The notes under the pieces were generated by a model, which saw nothing but the letters and a program-made list of their open reading frames with translations, was not told the DNA's origin and made no database searches. Of a stretch of DNA of 34,637 bases, positions 7,211-14,200 are shown piece by piece; the first letter of the stretch is position 1; the number at the start of each line of letters is the position of its first letter. The DNA comes from an uncultured Blautia sp. (GTDB lineage: Bacteria > Bacillota > Clostridia > Lachnospirales > Lachnospiraceae). The stretch covers positions 1 to 34,637 of the forward strand of contig USPF01000022.1 in the NCBI GenBank assembly GCA_900556555.1, read 5' to 3'. A program made the translations under genes and the position numbers.

Positions 7211-9310
7211 TTATTGCATCTGATTCCAGATTTCCACATCTTTATTCACCACATAACCACTGCCGCCTCTGCCTTTGACATCTTCCACCATATTCAGCAT
7301 CAGCACCGTATCCTCCTCTGACACATCAGTATTGTACACAGCAAACCATCCCAGTTCTGTTCCGTTTTCATCCTCCTGACTGGCTTTAATTTCTGCTGTT
7401 CCGGTCTTTCCAGCCAAAGTTGCCCCTGTTACCTTAGAAGCTGCATATCCGGTTCCGTTTGGATTACTTACTACTTCTTTTAAATCCTCATAAACTGTTT
7501 TCGCTGCTTCTGGGGTAAAGACTCCTTCTGCCCAGTAAGATGCGGCTTTTCCTTCTTCGTACTCCAGATAAGGGGCAATCATATTCCCTTCATTAAAGAA
7601 TGCTGAATACATACATGCCAGATGCAAAGGGTTTACCAAAATCTGTCCCTGTCCGTATCCACTGTCCGCCAGCTGAATGTCTGATTCTATGGTTTCTGAA
7701 TTGGAATATTGGGAAGAAGTCATCCCAATATCAAAAGGAATATCCTGTCTAAAACCAAGCTTATCCAGTTGCTTTGCAAGGCTGTCTGCACCTATCTTCA
7801 ACGCTGTTTTTGCAAAGTAAATATTATCGGAATAAATCAGGGCATTTTTTAACACTGCCTGATCATAGGTATGGAGAGTGGTCACTTTATAATTTCCCCA
7901 GCTCTCATCCTTCTGCCAAGAAAGTCCGCTGGCTCCAAAATCTTCGTCTTCCGTAATGGCTCCTGTTGTCAGTCCAATAGCCCCGATAATGGGTTTAAAA
8001 GAAGAACCCGGAGCCCAGGTCTCTCTTACGCGGTTGTACATAGGCTTGTTTTCATCATTGTTCAGCACGTCCCAGGTTTCCTGAGACATCCCCACAATAA
8101 AATCCATGGCATTATAAGATGGTGTAGATACCAGTGCAAGCACTTCCCCGGAAGTAGGGTTCATCACCACAGAACAGCTTTTATCCTCCTGATATGCCTC
8201 ATATAGCTTCTGCTGCCAGCGAATGTCAATGGTCAGCTTAATATCTTCCCCGTCTTCTGCCGGTTTTACAGCAAGTGCCTGTTTTTCTTCTCCCTGCTGG
8301 TCTACAATGGCAATGCGGTAACCTTTCTTCTCTCTTAAACGCTCTTCATAGAGCTTCTCAAGACCGCTTTTTCCAATGATGCTCTGCTCATTATAGCCCT
8401 GGCCTTTCCTCTCTTCCAGTTCCTCTGCCTGAATCTGCTGCACATACCCCAGCAAGTGTGACGTACACTCCCCATAAGGGTAAACCCTGCTGTCTGCTTT
8501 TGAAATTAAAACTCCCGCATGCTCCAAAAGCTTATCCTGAATACTTCCTCCCGGCATGCTTCCGTCTTTGGCTTTATAGGGCTGGTCTAACTGCTCCTGT
8601 GTCATATTTTTCAGCGGGACAAAACTGTCATCCTGAACCCAGGAAGCATCCAGTTTGGCCTGAATAGAATCTTCTGTTGTTCCCAAAATTTCTGCCAGAG
8701 CCTTGATATCTTCTTCTGCCTGAATGTTCATTTTTCCCGGAACAAGTCCCACAGATTCAACCGTTCCTTTTCTCGCCAAAAGCACATCATTCCTATCATA
8801 AATACTGCCCCTCTCGGCTTCCACAGAAGATACACGCACCTTGTCTTCCCTTCCCAGTTCAGGGAAAATCACAGAATCCTCCCATACAAGATGCCATTTT
8901 CCCTCTTCTTTTTCAAAGAACGTATCTGTATCATATGTAATCTCCCCTGCAAGGGTATTCATACTCACCCGGTAGGACAATGGCTGGTCTTTGTCCTGTT
9001 CTTCTGGTATATCCAACTGAATGTCTGAGGCTTCAATACCTTCATATATATTTTTATTTCTGGTAACAAAATCTTCCTCGCTGATTGTTTCTTTTGAACC
9101 TTCATCCAGAAGTTCATACATTTTCTCATATTCTTTTTTCTCAATATATCCCATATATTCTTGTATTGCCTGCTCTCTGGTCTGAGCAGTTAATTTTTTA
9201 TAAAGTAAAATGCCTGCTGTTGCTGCGGATACTAAAATAACAGCACCGGCAATGGTAATGATTATCTTTTTCTGCTGTCTTTTTCTTTTTTTACTCTTTT
9301 TTTTGGTCAT
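7211..9310 (-). CDS. Class B penicillin-binding protein, MecA/PbpC-like
   Basis: A 699-residue D,D-transpeptidase that cross-links peptidoglycan outside the membrane. A basic N-terminus and membrane helix (about 16-37) are followed by an NTF2-like MecA_N domain (about 42-155, ending WEDSVIFPELGREDKVRV), a PBP dimerisation domain (about 160-320) and the transpeptidase domain. Catalytic motifs are complete: SSFK (436-439), SDN (494-496) and KTG (635-637). The layout is that of Staphylococcus PBP2a and Bacillus PbpC, which are low-affinity or accessory enzymes; resistance cannot be read from the sequence. CAGGAGG lies ahead of the ATG. The promoter carries a palindrome of BlaI/MecI/CopY operator type. 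No blaI, blaR or beta-lactamase gene is in the window. Confidence 0.93.
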   Translation of the reverse strand: MTKKKSKKRKRQQKKIIITIAGAVILVSAATAGILLYKKLTAQTREQAIQEYMGYIEKKEYEKMYELLDEGSKETISEEDFVTRNKNIYEGIEASDIQLDIPEEQDKDQPLSYRVSMNTLAGEITYDTDTFFEKEEGKWHLVWEDSVIFPELGREDKVRVSSVEAERGSIYDRNDVLLARKGTVESVGLVPGKMNIQAEEDIKALAEILGTTEDSIQAKLDASWVQDDSFVPLKNMTQEQLDQPYKAKDGSMPGGSIQDKLLEHAGVLISKADSRVYPYGECTSHLLGYVQQIQAEELEERKGQGYNEQSIIGKSGLEKLYEERLREKKGYRIAIVDQQGEEKQALAVKPAEDGEDIKLTIDIRWQQKLYEAYQEDKSCSVVMNPTSGEVLALVSTPSYNAMDFIVGMSQETWDVLNNDENKPMYNRVRETWAPGSSFKPIIGAIGLTTGAITEDEDFGASGLSWQKDESWGNYKVTTLHTYDQAVLKNALIYSDNIYFAKTALKIGADSLAKQLDKLGFRQDIPFDIGMTSSQYSNSETIESDIQLADSGYGQGQILVNPLHLACMYSAFFNEGNMIAPYLEYEEGKAASYWAEGVFTPEAAKTVYEDLKEVVSNPNGTGYAASKVTGATLAGKTGTAEIKASQEDENGTELGWFAVYNTDVSEEDTVLMLNMVEDVKGRGGSGYVVNKDVEIWNQMQ

Positions 9311-9356
9311 AAGACACCTCCTGATGAAATGATTATTTTCTATATCAGATATTTAT

Positions 9357-9385
9357 ATCTTACAACTGTAAGATAATTTTTTCAA
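9357..9385 (-). promoter_or_regulatory. PBP promoter with TACA-N2-TGTA operator-like palindrome
   Basis: TTGAAA (9380-9385) and TAAGAT (9357-9362) are 17 bases apart on the minus strand. A perfect 18-base palindrome, ATCTTACAACTGTAAGAT (9357-9374), covers the -10 box and part of the spacer. Its core TACA-AC-TGTA fits the TACANNTGTA consensus bound by the BlaI/MecI/CopY repressor family. The position over the -10 box is right for repression. Confidence 0.6.
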
Positions 9386-9397
9386 GCATTTTTCTTT

Positions 9398-9448
9398 GAA
9401 AAATACATACCCCCGTCAGAAGAAAATTCTCTTCTTGACGAGGGTATG
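9398..9448 (-). terminator. Terminator of the FKBP-like lipoprotein gene
   Basis: On the minus strand CATACCC...TTCTTCTGACGGGGGTATG folds into a long stem (arms meet at GAATT), followed by TATTTTTC. It separates the lipoprotein gene from the PBP promoter. Confidence 0.8.
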
Positions 9449-9453
9449 TTCAA

Positions 9454-10590
9454 TTATTCTTTTTCTGTTGTTTCTGTTTCTTTAATTGTAGCTGTTTTCT
9501 GGATTTTTTCGCAAACCGCATTCCACAAAACATTGTCTTTAATCTGCTCTGGTGATGCATATTGTTCCATCGTAGCTACATCAGGAAATCCACTGGAAAC
9601 AGCATATGCTTCTTTCTCTTTTTCATATTCTTTTTCTGTAAATTCCATTCCCTCTGCATCCATAAGAGCCTGTACAATAAGGTTCTGTGTAAGATACTGC
9701 TTTGCAGAATCCTCAAGTCCTTTATCAACATCCTCTTCAGAAAGTCCCTGGCTCTTCACATAGTCATCAAAGGTGATTCCAGCCTGCATCTGATACATGG
9801 AATCTAACTGTTCTTTTACAGTAACCTTTGTCTCTTCCATTAATTTTTCCGGATATTTCAGGATTTCGGAGTTCTCTACCACCAATGCAAATAAGTCTGC
9901 CTTTATTTGCCCTTCGTAATCAATATCTAAAGAAGTCTGAAGCAATTTTTTCTGTTCTTTTTTGAATTCATCTACAGTCTTGAATTCTGTATTTTCAGCC
10001 ACCCATGCATCTGTCAATTCCGGTGCAGCAGAAATCTTATTGATTTTTACTTTAAACTGTACTGCCTTTCCGCTAAGGCTCTCATTGGATTTATATGGAT
10101 CCGGGAACGTGAGGTCCAGAGTAACTTCTTCGCCCTTTTTATGTCCTACCAATCCGTCTTCAAAACCGCTGATAAATTGTCCTGAACCAATGAGTAAATC
10201 TGCTCCTGTATCTGCTCCGCCTTCAAAAGCCTCTCCATCCATGTAACCGGTATAGTCAATATTGACGGTGTCATCCTGCTGGACTGCACGGTCTTCTGTT
10301 ACCTCCACTGGCTTATACTTTTTCAAAAGCAGATAATGAATATTATTTTCCAGCACTTCTTCTGTTACTTCCTGCTTAGGAGCCTCACTAATTTCCAGAT
10401 TCTGATACTCACCTAACTTCACATAATCTTCTATATTTTCCACATCTGCTGCCACCACAAGACCTTTTTCATTTACTAATGACACTTCCTGCTGGCTTTC
10501 TTCTTTTTTATTTTCTTTATCCTTATTACATCCTGTAAACATTCCCAGAACACCAAGAGCTAACAGGATTATCGCTAATCTTTTCTTCAT
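9454..10590 (-). CDS. Trigger-factor/FKBP-like surface lipoprotein foldase
   Basis: The protein of 378 residues has a lipoprotein signal (LGMFTGC) and a central FKBP-type peptidyl-prolyl isomerase domain: VNIDYTGYMDGEAFEGG, GSGQFISGFEDGLVGHKKGE and LTFPDPYKS. A helical C-terminal part like that of trigger factor follows (ELTDAWVAENTEFKTVDEFKK onward). This is the clostridial lipoprotein form of trigger factor, likely a folding helper for secreted proteins on the outer face of the membrane, not the ribosome-bound chaperone. I chose ATG 10590 because GAGAGGAAAG stands ahead of it and the signal peptide begins there; an upstream in-frame start (10668) would add 26 residues that fall in the promoter region. 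It is transcribed alone, divergently from the small membrane protein gene. Confidence 0.88.
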   Translation of the reverse strand: MKKRLAIILLALGVLGMFTGCNKDKENKKEESQQEVSLVNEKGLVVAADVENIEDYVKLGEYQNLEISEAPKQEVTEEVLENNIHYLLLKKYKPVEVTEDRAVQQDDTVNIDYTGYMDGEAFEGGADTGADLLIGSGQFISGFEDGLVGHKKGEEVTLDLTFPDPYKSNESLSGKAVQFKVKINKISAAPELTDAWVAENTEFKTVDEFKKEQKKLLQTSLDIDYEGQIKADLFALVVENSEILKYPEKLMEETKVTVKEQLDSMYQMQAGITFDDYVKSQGLSEEDVDKGLEDSAKQYLTQNLIVQALMDAEGMEFTEKEYEKEKEAYAVSSGFPDVATMEQYASPEQIKDNVLWNAVCEKIQKTATIKETETTEKE

Positions 10591-10637
10591 TTTACACTTT
10601 CCTCTCATATTTCTTTTCAAGCTGCCCCTGCGGCTTG

Positions 10638-10665
10638 GATTGCACAACGTGCAATCATTATACCA
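10638..10665 (-). promoter_or_regulatory. Extended -10 promoter with palindrome at the start site
   Basis: The minus strand has TGGTATAAT (10657-10665), an extended -10 box without a clear -35. Immediately downstream lies the perfect inverted repeat GATTGCAC-AAC/GTT-GTGCAATC (10638-10656), which covers the likely transcription start. It may be an operator or a 5' mRNA hairpin. Confidence 0.6.
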
Positions 10666-10693
10666 CAACCTGCGGAAAAAGAAACTGTTTTTC

Positions 10694-10722
10694 TTGCCTT
10701 TTCCCTGAAAGGATGCTAAAAT
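10694..10722 (+). promoter_or_regulatory. Promoter of the small membrane protein gene
   Basis: TTGCCT (10694-10699) and TAAAAT (10717-10722) are 17 bases apart on the plus strand, 43 bases before the start codon. The promoter stands back to back with that of the FKBP-like lipoprotein. Confidence 0.65.
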
Positions 10723-10765
10723 TGTAGAAGTATGAATTTATCGAATTTTAGGAGGGTCAACACGA

Positions 10766-11221
10766 ATGGCTGGAAAAATCTTTCTAATTGTCTTGCTTGT
10801 CTTAGTCATTGTACTTGTTGTTCTATATTTTCTTGGAAAGAAAGCACAGAAAAAACAGGAAGCACAGCAGGAGCAGATGGAGGCAGCGAAACAGACTGTA
10901 ACCATGCTGATTATTGACAAGAAACGTATGCCGATCAAGGAATCAGGGCTTCCTCAGATGGTTATTGATCAGACACCGAAGCTTATGAGACGTTCTAAAC
11001 TTCCGATTGTAAAAGCAAAAATCGGACCAAGAATTATGTCTTTAGTAGCAGATGAATCTGTATATGATTTAATTCCTGTGAAAAAAGAAGTAAAAGCGGA
11101 AGTAAGCGGCATTTATATCATGGGTGTAAAAGGACTCCGTGGTCCTCTGACACCACCTGAAAAGAAAAAGGGATGGTTCAAACGCATGAAAGAAAAAGCG
11201 CTTTCTGCAAACAAATCATGA
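10766..11221 (+). CDS. Small single-pass membrane protein, function unknown
   Basis: A 151-residue protein with an N-terminal membrane helix (about 4-23), a charged Lys/Gln-rich stretch to ~42 and a compact domain (about 43-128) rich in beta-prone residues (TVTMLIIDKKRMPI, LPIVKAKIGPRIMSLV). It ends in a basic tail with GWFKRMKEKA. By the positive-inside rule the domain is cytoplasmic. I recognise it only as a type of hypothetical protein common in Lachnospiraceae. AGGAGG precedes the ATG by 10 bases. It has its own promoter and a two-way terminator, so it is a one-gene unit among envelope genes; one of only two plus-strand genes here. Confidence 0.85.
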   Translation: MAGKIFLIVLLVLVIVLVVLYFLGKKAQKKQEAQQEQMEAAKQTVTMLIIDKKRMPIKESGLPQMVIDQTPKLMRRSKLPIVKAKIGPRIMSLVADESVYDLIPVKKEVKAEVSGIYIMGVKGLRGPLTPPEKKKGWFKRMKEKALSANKS

Positions 11222-11226
11222 TATTA

Positions 11227-11270
11227 AAAAGAGCATCAAATCTCACCACCTGGGATCTGATGCCTTTTTT
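11227..11270. terminator. Two-way terminator between convergent genes
   Basis: GCATCA...TGATGC (11233-11263) with inner AATCTC/GGGATC pairing forms a stem flanked by A5 on the left and T6 on the right, so it can stop transcription from both sides. Confidence 0.88.
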
Positions 11271-11272
11271 AT

Positions 11273-12280
11273 TTATTTCGTACTTTTCCCTATCTGCTCA
11301 TATACATTGACTGCATCAGTCACATGAAAGCCCTCTGTAAACAGATTTCCATCTGCTTTTGCCGTAACCAGCATATACTTCCTGTCATTGATTTCAGCAA
11401 GGCTTGCAAGGCATAGCCCCGCAGACTCTGTATAGCCTGTTTTTCCGCCCAGAATCTTTCCACCAGTCACCTCGAAAGTATCCAAATTTTTATATAACGT
11501 GCTTTTCAGTTCAATACCCTCAGGATGTTCCTCTGTAGCTGTTGTTGTATATGTATTTGTAGTGAAAACTTTATAAAATTCCTCATTTCCCAGTGCCTTG
11601 TTGAGCAGTTCTGCTATATCTTTCACTGTAGAATAATTGTCATCATGATGAAATCCTGTCACATCTGCGAAATGAGAATTTTCCAATCCAAGTTCCTCTG
11701 ATTTTTTATTCATCAATTTCAAAAAATCCTGTTCTGTACCTGCTACATCCTTTGCAAGAGTCATACAGCAATCTCCGCCTGATGCCAAAATTGCCCCGTA
11801 AAACAAATCCTCTGCCTTCACCTTTTCACCCATATCAAACCCTGCCACAGAAGCATGATTTTCAATCAAAGTCCCCTCAATTTCGGATGGAATGGTAACT
11901 TTCTTTTGATAATCTTTGATGTTTTCTACGCCCACCAGCACCGTCATAATCTTTGTAAGAGATGCCGGATAGATTTTCTCTTCGCTGTTTTTTTCTGCCA
12001 GCACTTTCCCGGTTTTTACATCCAGTAAAATTGCACTGGCACTGTGAAGCTCACTCAAATCTACGTTGATATCCGGCAGTATGTCTTCTTCTTTTTCTGC
12101 CTTTTTTTCTTCCTGCTGTGCCTGTTTTCTGGCTTCTTCCTGTTCCTTTTTTTCTTTTTTCTTATTCCCTAATACCACAGCCCCTACAAGGATGGCAAGA
12201 AGCAGAATCCCTATTCCAATTGCCATCAGTATCATTTTCTGTCTCCGCACCTGGCGGATTCTCTCTTCTTTTTTTGTCAT
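11273..12280 (-). CDS. D-alanyl-D-alanine carboxypeptidase (S11 family)
   Basis: This 335-residue enzyme trims the terminal D-Ala of peptidoglycan stem peptides. An N-terminal anchor (about 16-38) and a Lys/Glu/Gln-rich coiled linker (40-65) precede the catalytic domain. Motifs: SLTK (107-110), SGGD (167-170, where SGN is usual) and KTG (280-282). The protein ends soon after the KTG strand, so the C-terminal PBP5 domain of longer homologues is absent. An N-terminal anchor instead of a cleaved signal fits a membrane-bound form. It is last in an operon with the Nudix and PF06541 genes; AGGGGGG lies before the ATG, 18 bases after the Nudix stop. Confidence 0.9.
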   Translation of the reverse strand: MTKKEERIRQVRRQKMILMAIGIGILLLAILVGAVVLGNKKKEKKEQEEARKQAQQEEKKAEKEEDILPDINVDLSELHSASAILLDVKTGKVLAEKNSEEKIYPASLTKIMTVLVGVENIKDYQKKVTIPSEIEGTLIENHASVAGFDMGEKVKAEDLFYGAILASGGDCCMTLAKDVAGTEQDFLKLMNKKSEELGLENSHFADVTGFHHDDNYSTVKDIAELLNKALGNEEFYKVFTTNTYTTTATEEHPEGIELKSTLYKNLDTFEVTGGKILGGKTGYTESAGLCLASLAEINDRKYMLVTAKADGNLFTEGFHVTDAVNVYEQIGKSTK

Positions 12281-12298
12281 ATTATATTCCCCCCTGCA

Positions 12299-12748
12299 CT
12301 AATATTTCAGCAGTTCTCCTTCTCCTGCCGGCTCATAAAACAGCTCGCTGATATCATCTGACAGAAACATTTCAAGATTTTTATGAAAATCTTTCGCCAG
12401 CTTGAACCTGGAAATGTCCTTCATTGGTACCCAGAAAACTTCTCCTTCTTCGGAAGACTGCAGTTCTCCCGAAAAACAGTTTGTTTTATAAAAGAATACC
12501 ATAGAACGCACTCCATTATCAAACCATTCTTTTACCCCACATAGTTTTACGTTGCTGATATCCAGACCTGTCTCTTCTTTGATTTCACGTATCACCGACA
12601 AGACCAGCGATTCACCTGGCTCTACATGACCTCCCGGAAATGTAACGCCCGGCCAGACTTTCTTACGCCTGTTCTGCATGAGAACATTTCCTTCGTCATC
12701 ATAAATCATACAGATATTCATCAGTTCCGTCATCTCATGTCCATGCAT
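12299..12748 (-). CDS. Nudix hydrolase, MutT/8-oxo-dGTPase-like
   Basis: The 149-residue protein carries a full Nudix box (GHVEPGESLVLSVIREIKEETG at about 40-61; residues R, E, EE and G in place), so it cleaves a nucleoside-diphosphate-linked substrate with Mg2+. The preceding WPGVTFPGGHV and the later EGEVFWVPMKDI match MutT/MTH1-type 8-oxo-dGTP diphosphatases, but the true substrate cannot be read. GAGAGGG lies ahead of ATG 12748, 13 bases after the upstream gene. Its place ahead of a carboxypeptidase is probably transcriptional convenience. Confidence 0.88.
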   Translation of the reverse strand: MHGHEMTELMNICMIYDDEGNVLMQNRRKKVWPGVTFPGGHVEPGESLVLSVIREIKEETGLDISNVKLCGVKEWFDNGVRSMVFFYKTNCFSGELQSSEEGEVFWVPMKDISRFKLAKDFHKNLEMFLSDDISELFYEPAGEGELLKY

Positions 12749-12761
12749 AACAAACCCTCTC

Positions 12762-14075
12762 TTAATTCCTTATTTTCGCATTTGGATAAATCCAGTCCAT
12801 CCTACTGTCATCAAAATGGTCATCCAGAAATTCTTCTACTGCATTATCTGCCTTTGGATTCTGCTGGCGGTCACTGTAACGTGCCAGTGCAAGAGACGAA
12901 ACAGCCATGTTAAACACCATAAATACAATTGCAATCCATGTGATGATTTTTCCAGGTTTCACTGGTATTTTTTCAATCCATCCCGAAAACAACGGATAGA
13001 GAATTTTTAGCCACACAACTGCCGCAATCCCCCAAAAAAAACAATACAGCAGGTTGATTCTTCCTCCCAGATTAAACGGAATCTTGCTGTAATCCCAGAA
13101 CACGGTGCCAAAGACAAGCTCTGTAAATACACTACAAATATACTCATAAGCACCGCCTAACACAGTACCTGCAATAAAAATCGTGCTGTCTCTTTTGTCC
13201 TTATATTTATACAGAAAAGCGGTAAGAAAAGCACAGCCAAGCCCCCAGACAATGCTGAATGGCCCATACACCACACTGCTCCTGCTCATCCAGACTCCCG
13301 CTGTAATCCTGCAAAAGATGGTTTCTGTAATATCTCCTAAGAAAGCTCCCAGGAAAAACAAGGCGATTAATTTATAAAAACAGCATCCCTGGGCAAAGAT
13401 TTCCGAAGACTTCTCCTTTGGCTCTTCTTTTACTTCCTGTTCCTGGCTGATATTTGGAAATGCATTTACCATACGTCTCTGGATCCTTCTGGTCAGGGCA
13501 TTTCCGAAATCATCCGTTACATCCTGTACATAATTCACAAATCTCCGCATTTTAACAGAATGATGCAGCTGCAGAATCATGGTAATACAGCATACCGTAT
13601 CCACTACCAGAAGAACTGCCAGAATGATAATGATGATATCTTCTATCTTTTGAGGAATCAGGTTCATCAGCTTCAAAAGAAACGGATTTACAAACCAAAT
13701 GCAGGCAGCTCCGGCAAGACCGAAAATCACCATGTGTATCAGGTTCAAATACCCCTGAAACTGGAATCTGGACTTACTGTAATCCCACCATTTCCGGTTA
13801 AATACATGCTCCAGAATCATACTGGTAACAAGGATGATCACAAAGGCGATGACGCTGCCTCCAAGAATCAGAAAGAATAAATGATGTTTTAACTCAGGAA
13901 GAAAGATACTGTATGCCAGTCCAATCACACCGTAAACCGGGCACAAAGGAATATTTAAAAAGCCTGTGTTGACAAAATGCTTCCTTCTCAGTGCATTGGC
14001 AACTACTCCTGCACACCATCCAAGAAAAGAATAGATGTAAAAAATCCAAAAAAGATCACTCCAGGTATAATCCAT
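12762..14075 (-). CDS. Duplicated PF06541 (DUF1113) membrane protein
   Basis: A 437-residue multi-pass protein made of two copies of the PF06541 unit, labelled putative ABC-transporter type IV in databases. Copy one (about 1-185) has FLGWCAGVV, FLNIPLCPVYGVIGL and EHVFNRKWWDYS; copy two (about 230-400) has FLGAFLGDI, SVVYGPFSIVWGLG and ELVFGTVFWDYS. A cytoplasmic linker (about 185-230) separates them. A ~45-residue acidic tail follows the last helix. No ATP-binding partner is nearby and the function is unknown. It is first in the operon leading to the Nudix and carboxypeptidase genes. Confidence 0.8.
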   Translation of the reverse strand: MDYTWSDLFWIFYIYSFLGWCAGVVANALRRKHFVNTGFLNIPLCPVYGVIGLAYSIFLPELKHHLFFLILGGSVIAFVIILVTSMILEHVFNRKWWDYSKSRFQFQGYLNLIHMVIFGLAGAACIWFVNPFLLKLMNLIPQKIEDIIIIILAVLLVVDTVCCITMILQLHHSVKMRRFVNYVQDVTDDFGNALTRRIQRRMVNAFPNISQEQEVKEEPKEKSSEIFAQGCCFYKLIALFFLGAFLGDITETIFCRITAGVWMSRSSVVYGPFSIVWGLGCAFLTAFLYKYKDKRDSTIFIAGTVLGGAYEYICSVFTELVFGTVFWDYSKIPFNLGGRINLLYCFFWGIAAVVWLKILYPLFSGWIEKIPVKPGKIITWIAIVFMVFNMAVSSLALARYSDRQQNPKADNAVEEFLDDHFDDSRMDWIYPNAKIRN

Positions 14076-14115
14076 ATTGTTCTCCTATCTGTTTTAATGT
14101 CAAATTTTGTCAAGT

Positions 14116-14144
14116 ATTGTATTACAAGACAGGAATGGTGTCAA
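14116..14144 (-). promoter_or_regulatory. Promoter of the PF06541-Nudix-carboxypeptidase operon
   Basis: TTGACA (14139-14144) and TACAAT (14116-14121) lie 17 bases apart on the minus strand, a near-consensus sigma-A promoter 40 bases before the first gene. Confidence 0.75.
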
Positions 14145-14156
14145 CCTGTGAACTGC

Positions 14157-14197
14157 TAAAAAAGACAGCACAGCCCTTTCCAGCCATACTGTCTTTC
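14157..14197 (-). terminator. Terminator of the Na/Pi cotransporter gene
   Basis: AAAGACAG (minus strand, 14190-14197) pairs with CTGTCTTT (14161-14168) around a loop with extra GGCTG/CAGCC-like pairing, followed by TTTT. It directly follows the transporter stop codon. Confidence 0.85.
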
Positions 14198-14200
14198 TAA

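Noticed and set aside
7211..10665. A mobile beta-lactam resistance cassette
   Set aside because: No blaI/blaR, transposase or composition break is seen; the genes look resident.
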